From the NCBI GenBank assembly GCA_020002185.1, contig CM034533.1, forward strand, positions 51,243,081 through 51,307,080: a stretch of 64,000 bases of DNA, written 5' to 3'. The translations under genes and the position numbers were made by a program. Numbering within the stretch: position 1 is the stretch's first letter; each line of letters begins with the position of its first letter. Source of the stretch: Paraescarpia echinospica (Eukaryota > Annelida > Polychaeta > Sabellida > Siboglinidae). Of this stretch, positions 52,289-63,472 are shown one piece after another. The notes below the pieces were generated by a model. It saw only the letters and a program-made list of their open reading frames with translations, searched no databases and was not told the DNA's origin.

Positions 52289-53009
52289 GGAATTTGATTG
52301 CGATAAATGTTCAACAATGTAAATTGTGAACCAATGTTCGAATAATACCGTTGAGTGCCATGCCTTCTCTACAAAGAGCACATTAATTTTGAAGTGAAAA
52401 AAATTAATGGCATTCCAAAATGTATCCTTAATTTCGTAAAATGTATAGACCACTAAAATGTAAAATGTATTCGTATTCGTAAACAACCGTATAACAACTG
52501 GTGAAATAATATGCCTTTGTCTTCAATACAAATAGTTCGCAATATCCTAACTGTTGTATGTCTTTACAATATTTTCTATTTTGTTAACGTATTATATGTA
52601 GTATAAGGGTTACCTTATTGAATAAAATATAGTTACACTGGACAAGATCTACTACTAAATTATATCATAACAACTTTTTGAAAACCAGTTCACATGACCC
52701 AGATTAATTGTATATTAGTTGGGTGAAATCGGCTTGGAGGGAAATCGGTGGTAAAATACTGTTTTGTTGCATTGCATGCACTACAGGTATTCAAACTTTA
52801 GTCATGAACTCATGTAATAAATACGTTATCGAACGATATCGGGTGGTAAGCTACTCGTTGTTTCAGAATGTTGTATTGTGGCTCGCAAACTCGCCTAATT
52901 AACGGAAACAACTCTTGCATACACGCTGATATCGTTCAATAAGTGTGTAATAATGGTGTGCGTGCGTGCGAGCGTGCGAGCGTGCGAGCGAGCGTGCGCG
53001 CGTGTTTGT

Positions 53010-53123
<114 letters not shown>

Positions 53124-53448
53124 GTAGCATTCTGCAATTTGTGTGATCAAAATTGTATTTACTTTTTCTTGTTGTTGGTGCAGGCCAGCCAATCATATGA
53201 ACTTTTTAGCACAACAGATTGTGTTACATAATGTGTGTGGGCGGCGGCAGGTGCACTTAGCCTGAAAGAGAGGCTATGATTAAATCGACGTTGCTAGCAC
53301 TTAACAAAACACGGATTATTACATTATGATTTAGGGGTGTTTCAAGTTAGTTAGATGCATATTTTAGAGTTGTGCCCCATAATGGGTCCGACCCACGTCT
53401 GACACGTTTGATGATTGGTTAAATTCGGTCAAGTTTTATGCATTGGCG

Positions 53449-53454
53449 ACCGAG
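53449..53454. repeat. Target-site duplication, left, copy D
   Basis: ACCGAG, identical to 59252-59257. Confidence 0.85.
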
Positions 53455-54689
53455 AGTAGTAAGGGAGGTTAAGTACCGCGCGCAGTTGGATTCGGAGTCA
53501 AGCAAAAGCAAAAGTCCCCGGATGTAGGTCAAGGTCAATTGTCAAATACCCGGATGTAGGTCAAGATCAAAGTTCAAGGTCAAATACCCGAATGTAGGTC
53601 AAGGTCAATGGCAAATACCCGGATGTAGGTCAAGGTCAAGTACCCGTATGTATATCAAGGTCAAAAGTCAAGGTCATATGTCCCGTATATAGGTCAAGGT
53701 CACATACCGGATATATGTCAATGTCAAATGTCAAGGTCAAGTCCCCGGATATAGGCCAAGGTCACGGGGCGCCTCTACCGGAATTTATTTGAACTAAAAT
53801 AGCGCCCCTGGCGGATAGTTGGTGAACTAAAATAATTTCCCTCCGAAATTAGAACAGCGCCCCCTAGCGGATAGTTGGTGAACTAAAATATTTCCCTCCA
53901 CAACTAGAACAGCGCAACCTAGCGGATAACTAGAACAGCGCAACCTAGCGGATAGATCATGAACTAAAACAGCGACACTGAGCGGAATTGTTTGGTACTA
54001 TAATAGTTTGACCCGCAGCGCCCCATATCGGAATTTTTCGGGACTAAATATGCAAGTGGTGCCATCTGACGGACTAGTTGTGAACTAAATGTTCGAGTAC
54101 TGCAAATATTCGTGTCTCTTGACCCGCAGCGCCCCTATCGGAATTTTTCGGGATTGAATGTGCAAGTGGTGCCATCTGACGGACAAGTTGTGAACTATAT
54201 GTTCGAGTACTGCAAATATTCGTGTCTCTTGACCCGCAGCGTCCCCTATCGGGATTTTTCGGGAATTAATGTGCAAGTGGTGCCGTCTGACGGACAAGTT
54301 GTGAAGAAAATGTTCGAATACTGCAAATATTCGTGTTTCTTGCACGCTTGCGTGCAATAGAGCCTCCTGACGGATAGATCAGGAACTACAAACATCATCC
54401 CCTAGTGGACAAATGTTCGTTCGGCACGACCACGTGACCTTTATGTTCTGTCGAACTGTTATAAAAGACCTGTGTCTGTTTGTTGTGGTCATTATATCTT
54501 ACATTTTGGAAGAAGAACAACATGACTAGTGATAACGTCCGACAAGGGATTTTGCTACCGAAGGCGCAGCCTTCTCCGGCTACGGGACCACTCGACCTCT
54601 CGACCCCAACAATCAACCCGGACAAACAGCCAACGACCAGTTCAACGACCAGTCCGACGAACAGTTTGACGACCAGTTCGACGATCAAA
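53455..54689. repeat. Left TIR, copy D
   Basis: 1,235 bp. Outer part: GGATGTAGGTCAAGGTCAA-type repeats to about 53770. Middle: repeats with GCGCCCCCTAGCGGATAGTT and GTGGTGCCATCTGACGGAC words to about 54420. Inner: a TATA box and the first ~56 codons of the gene carried in full at the right end. Confidence 0.88.
54460..54466 (+). promoter_or_regulatory. TATA box in left TIR, copy D
   Basis: TATAAAA, 56 bases before the first ATG; mirrored at 57959-57965. Confidence 0.55.
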
Positions 54690-54737
54690 TGTTCGGTAGA
54701 TGGCAATACTCTGACTAATTACATTGGTGTCCGTTGA
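54522..54737 (+). pseudogene. Truncated copy of the zinc-finger gene inside the left TIR
   Basis: Encodes MTSDNVRQGILLPKAQPSPA and the Ser/Thr-rich repeat that follows, then leaves the homology at 54689 and stops at 54737. It is a by-product of the TIR spanning the 5' part of the right-hand gene. Confidence 0.65.
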
Positions 54738-55230
54738 GTGGCGTTGGGAACCGTAATGGTCACCTCTTTGAATGAAGTCCTGTCAGGTGGTTGTCCTTAC
54801 ATGTTATTGACATAGTCGTTTTTGGTCATAGCAGTTTTCAAATTCGTTTGCTATGACAGCCTCTACTAGGGACGGTACGTCGGAAGTGACGTCGCACCGG
54901 ATGTTACTTGACTGTCATGGCGGCCTCTACTAGGGACTCTACGTCGGAAGTAACGTAGTACCGGAAGTTATTTGAATGTCATGGCGACCTGACATGGCGG
55001 CCTCTACGCTTCCGCTATTCCCAACGAATATGTGTGTCAACGAATAGAGAACTATCATTTTCACTAGATGGTAATACTCTGACTAATTACATTGGTGTCC
55101 GTTGAGTGGTGTCGGATGTCGCCTATCTCATGAACGCGCACAGTTTTTATGCTAAGGAAAGTCACGTGACTATGAAAACGAAAAACAAACACACTCATCC
55201 ATAGCATAAACACGATTTTTATTTGAATAT
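54690..55230. repeat. Internal direct repeats, copy D
   Basis: GATGGCAATACTCTGACTAA at 54699 recurs near 55070 with the following ~25 bases (…CATTGGTGTCCGTTGAGTGG). GGCGGCCTCTACTAGGGAC-type words occur near 54920 with partial copies near 54860 and 54995. No ORF beyond short frames. Confidence 0.6.
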
Positions 55231-55283
55231 TTCACATATGATATCTCTTGTGCACTGTTCCTGTAGATTCCAAATCGGTAATG

Positions 55284-56096
55284 CTAATAAGGTTCCCAAC
55301 GTGTGATTTGCAAAGGTGTCGCCGAATGAGCTGCGCGCCGCGACGACGCAGGTCGTCTACGATGTCGACGACGACCACTGTCAAACGGAATGCTGGTTTC
55401 CTTTGATATGTCATCGTCCACTGATGTTGTCTGCATATAAATCCAACGATCTGAGTTCCCAACTAAATCCATTGGCGTGTTGACGTCCTTGAGACCACGA
55501 GCAAAGGTTTCCCATCCCACCGGTTCAAACGACTTCCGTTTTCTCAACACGTCATTCACAAGGTCCACGATATTACTTCCGGGAACCGCCTTGTTTCTGT
55601 ACATCATCTCGCCACGATCGTTCCAATTTACGGCACCTTTCATTTTATCGATGAGTCGCCGTGCTTTCTGCTTCATAGCTTTTGGAACGCTGTCGATGAT
55701 TTCGTTTTCGATGCTCTCCTTTTCGACGACTTCATTTTCGTTAGCAGGTTGTACTTTGTTTTTCTCTTCACTGGGAATTTTTTCGACGACCACACGCACG
55801 GGTTCTTGCATACGTTTGTCGGAAAGATCGTTGTATCGATTCAATACCTGGTTATACAACACAACCTTTTCCCTCTCGTATATATCGCTTCGTTTTAATA
55901 TGTCTAGCATTTCATTGTCGAGTCTTTGCAAAACCCTTTCGATAGGATTAGCCGGAGAAGGACGTTGTGGTTGAATTTCCAAAATACGTGGATCGACCAG
56001 CGCCAACTTCTTTGTGTACTCCATGGTCACCTGAGATGGAGACTGGAATGTCGAGCTTGTTGAAGGAACCGTAGGTACATGTGTCATAGTGGGCAC
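55284..56096 (-). CDS. Diverged homologue of the conserved 255-aa Polinton protein
   Basis: 270-codon frame; homology starts at the internal Met of MEYTKKLALVDPRI (56024). Shared blocks: YEREKVVLYNQVLNRYN, SVPKAMKQKARRLIDKMKG, NWNDRGEMMYRNKAVPGSN, IVDLVNDVLRKRK, VGWETFARGLKDVN and DLVGN. The match is distributed along the entire protein although only about half the residues agree by eye, which identifies this small element as Polinton-derived. The upstream 24 codons are Thr/Pro/Ser-rich and continue, past one stop, into the zinc-finger frame. Confidence 0.82.
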   Translation of the reverse strand: MPTMTHVPTVPSTSSTFQSPSQVTMEYTKKLALVDPRILEIQPQRPSPANPIERVLQRLDNEMLDILKRSDIYEREKVVLYNQVLNRYNDLSDKRMQEPVRVVVEKIPSEEKNKVQPANENEVVEKESIENEIIDSVPKAMKQKARRLIDKMKGAVNWNDRGEMMYRNKAVPGSNIVDLVNDVLRKRKSFEPVGWETFARGLKDVNTPMDLVGNSDRWIYMQTTSVDDDISKETSIPFDSGRRRHRRRPASSRRAAHSATPLQITRWEPY

Positions 56097-56354
56097 TTAA
56101 GTTGGAGACGAGAATGTCGAGCTTGTTGCTGGGGCCAGAGACACCGATGTCGAAGTAGGCGCCGGTTCAAGTGAATTGAACAATGTAGTGCTTGTCGTCG
56201 TAGTGTTTGTCGATGGTCTCCAGCGACTGTGGGCACTGTGTCGTTTCCAGCTATCTTTCCGTGAGAAATGTCTCTTGCAATATGGGCACTGGAAGGCCGC
56301 CCGTGATACTGGCGTAGGCTTGTTGGCAGCTGGTAGACTAGTCCTTAAGCTCAT
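56097..56354 (-). CDS. Zinc-finger ORF, in frame with the next gene
   Basis: 85 codons with one C2H2-type finger (FQCPYCKRHFSRKDSWKRHS plus AH) and a Thr/Ser-rich tail. It ends at a TAA directly in frame with 55284-56096, so the two may be one protein interrupted by a nonsense codon, or joined by splicing. The finger recalls the N-terminal fingers of the A/B polymerase. Confidence 0.5.
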   Translation of the reverse strand: MSLRTSLPAANKPTPVSRAAFQCPYCKRHFSRKDSWKRHSAHSRWRPSTNTTTTSTTLFNSLEPAPTSTSVSLAPATSSTFSSPT

Positions 56355-56499
56355 GATGTACGTGTTTATTGTTCAAATGTAAAGAAAGGAATGACTCTTG
56401 GAACTCGTCGGTCTAAGTTTGGTTTGTACAACTCGTTGATCTAAGTCAGATTCATGCAACTCGTTTTATGTCTGTCTATTGTAGCGGTATTTGACGAGG

Positions 56500-56830
56500 T
56501 GAACCTATCCATTGTGGTGGAAGCGGTGGAATATCACGTGATAACCCGTCTATTGTGGTGGAATTCCATCTTTTTGGTGGACTCTCACGCGATAACCCGT
56601 CTATTGTGGTGGAATTCCATCTTTGTGGTGGAATCTCACACGATAACCCGTCTATTGTGGTGGAATTCCATCTTCGTGGTGGAATCTCACGCGATATCCC
56701 GTCTATTGTGGTGGAATTCCATCTTTTTGATGGAGTCTCACACGATAACCCGTCTATTGTGGTGGAATTCCATCTTTGTGGTGGAATCTCACGCGATAAC
56801 CCGTCTATTGTGGTGGAATTCCATCTTGTT
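56500..56830. repeat. 54-bp minisatellite, about six units
   Basis: Units of TATTGTGGTGGAATTCCATC plus TTTGTGGTGGAATCTCACGC and GATAACCCG, six times with few changes. Open in several frames because the unit is a multiple of three. Confidence 0.92.
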
Positions 56831-57248
56831 GATGTGAACTACACAGACATACTTGTGAAGTGTAAGACGATTAGTAAGGTTCCCAACATATGCTTTGTAT
56901 TATACTATGAAAAAGACACAAGATGAGGTTTGCACAGTTTATTCGTGAACAACACAAACGTATTTACCTGTCACGCTCCATAACTAAAAGAACCAGAGAC
57001 ATTGATACAGAGTCTTGCAAAGTTTAATCGTGTACAAGACAATACCACACCTCACTACTTCAGTCTTGCCTGCCATACGGCGAGGAGCCCGTGTGGGTCC
57101 AACAAAGTCGGTTCGGATACTCGGTTGTGGTATTGTTCCAGACAGTCAACCAGTTCAAACCAGTTTGCAAACAGGCAACCATTTGAAGTAAGTTCAACTC
57201 TACTATGTAAAGACTGTCGTCATTTCTCCTTGCACTGCTTGGGTGGAT

Positions 57249-57912
57249 TCAGCAGTAGAGACAGTCGCTTGGAGGGCCGATATTTGCCGCAACAGGGGGG
57301 AAGAGGGAGAAGTAGCGACGTTTGCAGCAATACACTCCTTTTCTTGACGCTGAAACAGTGAAGGAATGAGCTTAATAATGAATGCTCAACTGGTATGTAT
57401 AAGAAAAAATATAATATTATGTTCTTTTGAAAATGTTCTAACAAAATAGCATGAATACCATTTGAACACTATGAAAAATTGAAGCTTACTGTTATCTCTT
57501 CAAGTTGTTCTTCAAGCTGTTCTTCAAGTTGTTCTTTACGTCGCCGCTGTTTATCTTGCTTCCTTTGACAGCAGCCCTGCTTCACATGAGCGGGCCAATT
57601 CCATTTATACTTGAAGGTACTACCACACATACAGCAAGTATAACGAGGCAACAGCTTCTGACGCTTCGTCGGAGGTGACGATGTCAGGTTGATGGTTGGG
57701 TTGATTGCCGGAGCTGATGACAGAGACGAAATTGGTTTGATCGTCGAACTGGTCGTCAAACTGGTCGTCGGACTGGTCGTTGAACTGGTCGTTGGCTGTT
57801 GGTCCCGGTTGATTGTTGGGGTCGAGAGGTCGTGTGGTCCCGTAGCCAGAGAAGGCTGCGCCTTCGGTAGCAAAATCCCTTGTCGGACGTTATCACTAGT
57901 CATGTTGTTCAT
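57249..57912 (-). CDS. Two-exon zinc-finger and coiled-coil protein, copy D
   Basis: Exon 1 57912-57491 or -57490 ends at ACA|GTAAGC. Exon 2 begins at 57350 after CACTGTTTCAG and runs in phase to TGA at 57249. The protein has a Ser/Thr repeat region (TTSSTTSPTTSLTTSST), a KRQK basic patch, a Cys/His finger (RYTCCMCGSTFKYKWNWPAH plus a following Cys), a Lys/Arg run and a coiled-coil end EQLEEQLEEQLEEIT. A DNA-binding regulator is the natural guess. Its promoter and first 56 codons lie inside the right TIR and are therefore duplicated at the left end. Confidence 0.6.
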
Positions 57913-59251
57913 CTTCCAAAATGAAAGATATAATGATCAAAACAAACAGACACAGGTCTTTTATAACAGTTCGACAGAACATAAAGGTCACGTGGTCGTG
58001 CCGAACGAACATTTGTCCAATAGGGGATGATGTTTGTAGTTCCTGATCTATCCGTCAGGAGGCTCTATTGCACGCAAGCGTGCAAGAGACACGAATATTT
58101 GCAGTACTCGAACATTTACTTCACAACTTGTCCGTCAGATGGCACCACTTTCACATTCAACCCCGAAAGATTCCGTTAGGGGGCGCTGCGGGTCAAGAGA
58201 CACGAATATTTGCAGTACCCGAACATATAGTTCACAACTTGTCCGTCAGATGGCACCACTTGCATAATTAGTCCCGAAAAATTCCGATAGCGGGCGCTGC
58301 GTGTCAAACTATTTTAGTTCCCAAAAAAATCGCTAGGTGGGGCTTTTTTAGTTTATGGATTATCCGCCAGGGGCGCTGTTCTAGTTTTGTTGAAAAATAA
58401 TTTTAGTTCACCAACTATCCGGTAGGTGGAGCTGTTTTGGTTTTTGGCGGGAAATATTTTAGCTCACCAACTATACGCCAGGGGGCGCTGTTCTAGTGTC
58501 AGGAGGGGGGGCGGCGCTATTGTTTAGTTAATGGTCCATCCGCTAGGTGACGCTGTTCTAATTATCCGCTAGATGGCGCTGTCCTAGTTTTGGTGGGACA
58601 TATTTTAGTTCACCAACTATCCGCCAGGGGCGCTATTTTAGTTCCGAAAAATTCCGCCAGGTGGCGCTTGGGATTTCATGATATATACGCTTGGTCTCGA
58701 TGTTCTAGTTATCCGCTTGGTGGCGCTGTTCTAATTTCGGCGGGAACTATTTTAGTTCACCAACTATCCGCCAGGGGGCGCTGTTCTAGTTTTGGCCTGA
58801 ACTATTTTAGTTTACCAACTATCCGTCAGGGGGCGCTGTCATAGTTTTGACGGAAAATTATTTTAGTTCTCCAACTATCCGCCAGGGGCACTATTTTAGT
58901 TCCCAAAAAATCGGTAGGGGGCTCCACGTGACATTGACCTACATCCGGGTCATTGACCTTGCTATTTGACCTTGACCTATATCCGGGTACTTTAACTTGA
59001 CATTGACCTACATCCTGTACTTGAAGTTGACCTTTGATCTTGATCTACATCCGGGTATGTGATATTGACCTACATCCGGGTACTCTACCTTGACCTTTGA
59101 CTTTGACCTACATTCGGGTATTTGACCTTGACCTCTTGACCTTGACCTACATCCGGATATTTGACATTTGACCTTGACCTACATCCGGGTACTTTTGCTT
59201 TTGCTTCACTCCGAAACCAACTGCGCGCGGTACTTAACCTCCCTTACTACT
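57736..59251. repeat. Right TIR, copy D
   Basis: 1,516 bp, longer than the left because its middle array has more units: about twenty CCGCCAGGGGGCGCTG-like words from 58010 to 58930 at roughly 45-bp intervals, with ATTTTAGTTCACCAACTATC between them. The outer part repeats TTGACCTTGACCTACATCCG. The tip is …TTAACCTCCCTTACTACT. Confidence 0.88.
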
Positions 59252-59257
59252 ACCGAG
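59252..59257. repeat. Target-site duplication, right, copy D
   Basis: ACCGAG, identical to 53449-53454. Confidence 0.85.
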
Positions 59258-59660
59258 TATAAAAAAATATGCGTTGTACACAAGGCTGTATCCCGGGAAT
59301 CGCGTGGGAATGTTGGATGTTTATGCTACCATATTATGGTTATTGTCTAAAGGAAGACAGAGGACACTTTAATGTCGTATGGGAAGCGAGTAGCTCCCAG
59401 CATAAGTTGATGTAAACAGAGAGGACTCTGTAGTGTTGCAGTTGAGAACCGATGAGGAGAATCGGATGTTGGAGGCTGTGACGGGGTTGCCGAGTCGTGA
59501 CGGTGACCAGGTGCGGAGCAGAGCATGGTCCAACCTGCCGGGGACCGGACGGGATCGCGCGGCAGAACCGAACTGTCGAGAAGGGACGAACGAACTCCGT
59601 TAAACGACTACGTGGCTTAACCACATCTAGGGAGGTGACCGTTTGATATCCGAATTATCT
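59258..59660. other. Unclassified DNA between copy D and the gypsy element
   Basis: Moderately GC-rich; no gene or repeat recognised. It resumes the sequence interrupted by copy D. Confidence 0.5.
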
Positions 59661-59891
59661 GTTATAATGTTGGTTAGGCATCATTGTTGGAAGGACATCC
59701 TTCGTTAATGTGAACCAAGTACAGTTTTCCTGATACTTTCGTATATAAATACTACGCGATGTTATTAAATGAAGTCTGTGTGGACTCGGACTTGTTTACT
59801 GTTGATACGTGACTGTTTTTGAGAGTTTTTGAATTAGCTTGATTCACATGACAGACCGTTCTTTGGATGACGTAAGCGGTAACCCAACAAT

Positions 59892-60684
59892 ATGGCAGGA
59901 CTCATTGGGACGTTAGAGAAATTCAACCCTAATATAGAGACAGTTGCGTGTTAAGAAGAAAAGTTGCATTTGTTCTTAACGGCAAATAACATTGCAGGGG
60001 ACGACATGGAACGGAGTAAAGCAATATTTCTCACCGAAGTGGGAAGGGACATTGATCAAGTGCTGTTTCTGTTTCTGTTTAATAATCGGCAAATCCCATC
60101 GTGCCAATGATGCTAGTTGCTCTATGGACATTGCGGACGGCCTAGCAGGTCCTTAAATTATGGGGCGTCCTTTGCATTAATTAATTACGCTTCTAGGATA
60201 TTCCATACAGTTAAAGTGCGGGGAAAAATTAGTTTCTATATTCTTCAGTGTTGGCTCTGGTGTGTTTATGTTTGTAAGGGTGATTTGAGCGTGTGCATCT
60301 GATTGCAGGTACTAAAATGTTTCTGATCTGTTTAGTCCGGAAAAGCCGGCTACAAAAACCCTAGAGCAACTCTTACAAAAACCGAAAGACCACTTTGAAC
60401 CGGTGCCCAACGAAATGGCTGAATCGTTCAAATTTTGGACGAGGGTTCAAAAGGAGGGTGAAAGCATCGCGGAATATACTATGGCAATCAAGAAGTCAAC
60501 AGTACATGCCGATTTCCCGGACCATAATCGTTGGTTGAGAAGCAGGTTCGTCACAGGCTTAAACCGTAGTTATGCATTCGTACAAGAAAAACTGAGTAAC
60601 ATGACGAAGTTAACGTTCGAAAAATCTGTGGAAATTGCTGTGAACATGACACTAGTCAAGGATCATGCAAGACAGTTTCATTAG
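59892..60684 (+). pseudogene. gag: Gag fragment of the gypsy element
   Basis: Starts MAGLIGTLEKFNPNIE at 59892, with a stop soon after (TVAC, stop). About 230 bp of unrelated sequence interrupt it near 60080-60310. It resumes with KPATKTLEQLLQKPKDHFEP and SFKFWTRVQKEGESIAEYTM, ending at a stop at 60684. This is the Gag domain layout of gypsy elements common in invertebrates. Confidence 0.75.
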
Positions 60685-60883
60685 CCAGGCGGTGCCACTG
60701 TCGACACAACATCCAGTGAGCGTCAATCGTGCGAGATTCGCCACGTGGCGCCACGGTGAGCACAACAGCGAGCGTCAATCGCGTTAGGTACGCCACACAA
60801 CGAAGTGAGAGAATGCGCCCTAAACAATTTAACAGAAACGGGAAGCAGCATCAACGGGCATTAGGACAAAAATGCTGGCGTAG

Positions 60884-60985
60884 TTGTGGCACACTTGTTC
60901 CGCAGGCATGTAAGTTTAAGGCAGAGCGTTGTTTCCGTTGTGGCAAAACGGGCCATATAACAACATCGAAAGAGTGTAAATGCAA
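60884..60985 (+). pseudogene. gag: Gag zinc knuckle
   Basis: Encodes RCFRCGKTGHITTSKECK, a nucleocapsid-type CCHC knuckle (spacing between His and last Cys slightly long). It leads directly into RT sequence, so the protease region is missing. Confidence 0.6.
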
Positions 60986-61011
60986 GTCACATGTTCGTTC
61001 CGAAAAGGCGC

Positions 61012-61790
61012 AACTCCTTGAAACTCTTGATTTCGTCTTCGGAAGACTAGAAGAAGCAGGGTTGAGGCTCAAGAGAGGAACGTGCACATTTCTGGCAGGC
61101 GAGTTTGTGTAGTTGGGTCACAAGATTGACCAACATGGGTTGCATCCAGTAGAATACAAGGTGGAGGCCATTCAGAAGGCGAGAGCTCCCAGGAATGTGT
61201 TGGAATTACAAGCATTCCTGGGTCTGCTGAATTACTATGGGATAATTATGTGCAACCTGTCGACCGTGCTAGCGCCATTGCACAAGTTGCTGTGCAAGAG
61301 GTCCTGGGGATCACAACAGCAGCGGAGTTTTCAGAAAGCCAAATAAATCATCCTGTCAGCAAAAGTGTTGATGCACTATGATCCAACTACGCCAATACTA
61401 CTCCAGTGCGATGCGTCGAACTACAGACTCGGCGCTGTGCTCTCGCACGTCATGGAAGATGGTACCTAGCGCCCAGTGGGATATGCATTACTGACATTTA
61501 ACGCTGCAGAAAGAAATTACTCGCAGCTCGACACGGAGGGAGCTGTAATAATGTTCGCACTGAAGAAAATCCACAAGCAGCTCTACGGGCGGTGTTTTGT
61601 GATCGTGGCAGATCACAAGATACTGGTGTCGCTGTTGGGTAAAATGAAGTTCCGATCACGGCATCACCCCGCCTACAACGGTGTGGTATCATTGTGCGTG
61701 GATACGAGTATAAGATCCACCATGAGGCTGGTAGAAGTCATTGCAATGCTGACTGTCTCAGTAGGTTGCCATTACCAGTGACGGTGAAGA
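61012..61790 (+). pseudogene. pol: Reverse transcriptase tail and RNase H
   Basis: LEEAGLRLKRGTCTFLAGEF, a stop, then LGHKIDQHGLHP, KARAPRNVLELQAFLGLLNY and LAPLHKLL: the RT thumb and connection. Then LLQCDASNYRLGAVLSH, NYSQLDTEGAVIMFALKKI and FVIVADHKILVSLL: RNase H. Several stops (61110, 61345, 61468) interrupt it. Confidence 0.8.
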
Positions 61791-61949
61791 ATGAATCGAT
61801 TAACTGGACTCATCACCAGTGAGCACAGCGCAGATAAGTCACTGTACTGGTCGTGATCCAACGCTGGCGCATGTCAGTGAATACCCGACGCGTGGCTGGC
61901 TTGACGGAAAGGCCGACATCAAGATGGCACCATACCATTATAGAGAGAT

Positions 61950-63267
61950 GAGTTAATTATGCAAGAATGTTGTATCTTGTGGGGTGTCAGAGTGGTGATT
62001 CCACCACAATGCAGACAAGAAGTGTTGCATGGGTTACATCTTGCGCATCCAGGAATCAGCAGAATGAAGAGTCTTGCACACAGTTACGTGAGGTTGGCCA
62101 GCAGTTGGACACAGAGCTGGAAGGAATGGTTGTAGCATTTCTGCTATTTATGTATTTTCAGAATCTATTTTCTGGTCATTTTATCTCGTCATTTTGTTAA
62201 GGTAGAAAAGTCAGGCAGGAGTTGCGTAATTAGTAATAGGCTAGCGCAGGTGTTCAGGTGTGTATGTGTGGTTATAATTGGCATTTTAATGAGTTGTATG
62301 CCCACTAAAGCGTGGTAGGCGTGGTTATAATTATATTTTAATTAACTGGTGTCGTCGTGGACGAGTACATTATTATAGTTATAGGGGTGTTTTCATGATG
62401 CATACATTAGGTATAGCTCATTATCGCATTCTTGTTGATTTAATTGGTTCAATCCGGTCATGTGTTGTGCCTTTTGATCTAGGTATTTGGGCTAGGTATA
62501 AAAGTCTATGACAGGTAAGAGATCGGGCACGTATGAATTTGGAAGAGATAACGGGGCTGTAATGGCGTGGTGTCACCCCGGTGCCCAGAAGGATTTTGCA
62601 AAGATCGGATAAATTTAGAAGAGATTCAGGGCTGTAATGGCGAGAGAAGGAGAGCGAACGGCCGACGACAACTCTGCGTAGCGGGCCGAGAAAGGCGCGG
62701 ACGTAGCGAGCGCGTGGCAAAGATACGTGTCGAGCGCGTGTCGAAGATTCGTGATTTTTGTTCGACTATCGCCGAACTACCCAGTCGACAACTGGAAAGT
62801 GACTGATTGAAGTGCTAAATCAGAGGAATATGATATCTAGGTTAGATCTCCTTCACCCAAGCCTGCAATGGAAGGTTCGCATGAAACAAACACAGATAAA
62901 AGAGACAAACGACCGCAAAACACACCAGAGGAAGTTTGATCCAGGAGAGTATGTGTGTGTCAAGAACTTTGGCCCACGACTGAAATGGTCGATCGGGACG
63001 ATCATTCATGTTACCGGTCCTGTGTCATATGCGATAGCACTCCAGGATAGAAGAGAGTGTCGAAGACACGTAGATCATCTCCGGTCGCGTTGTGCGGACA
63101 TGGAATCAGCGATTCCTGTGTGTCATATGGAACAGGTTGACAACGAGACCGCACTGCAGAACTACTGCAAACCACCAAATTATGTGCTACAAATCAACGA
63201 GGTGCAAGTCGCTGCACCAACACCAGATGCACCGAATGCAAGTGTATCATCACAGCCGACAGAATAA
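61950..63267 (+). pseudogene. pol: Integrase remnants of the gypsy element
   Basis: About 61960-62105 encodes an integrase zinc-binding region (VVIPPQCRQEVLHGLHLAHP, GISRMKSLA). The catalytic core is missing and replaced by unrelated sequence. 62812-63267 encodes the C-terminal region (HQRKFDPGEYVCVKNFGP, WSIGTIIHVTGPVSYAI, HVDHLR), of GPY/F type. Confidence 0.7.
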
Positions 63268-63472
63268 CGGCCGTGGTCGTACAGGGAATCTGGAGGTTGT
63301 CTACCCTTCAATTCCGTAGTTGTGGTGAATAATGAAACCAATAATAATTATGTTTCACAGCAGGTTGGCAAAGGACATTCGTTCACAGTGACGTTGGCTT
63401 AACTGGACTTTACGATGACAATGAACGATATTAGCTGTGAACTTATTATGTTTCATTTTAGAGGGGAGGAAA

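Larger units (their letters stand above)
53455..59251. mobile_element. Polinton-related copy D, long-TIR non-autonomous element
   Basis: 5,797 bp. The tips AGTAGTAAGGGAGGTTAAGT and complement match each other and resemble the AGTAGTATA tip of copy C. It is flanked by a perfect 6-bp duplication, ACCGAG, the size Polinton integrases make. Its internal gene at 55284 is a clear homologue of the conserved 255-aa Polinton protein. No integrase, polymerase or capsid gene is present. The TIRs are very long and made of motif arrays. Confidence 0.88.

Noticed and set aside
56500..56830. Possible CRISPR-like array
   Set aside because: Units are contiguous 54-bp near-identical repeats with no variable spacers, and the DNA is eukaryotic; it is a minisatellite.
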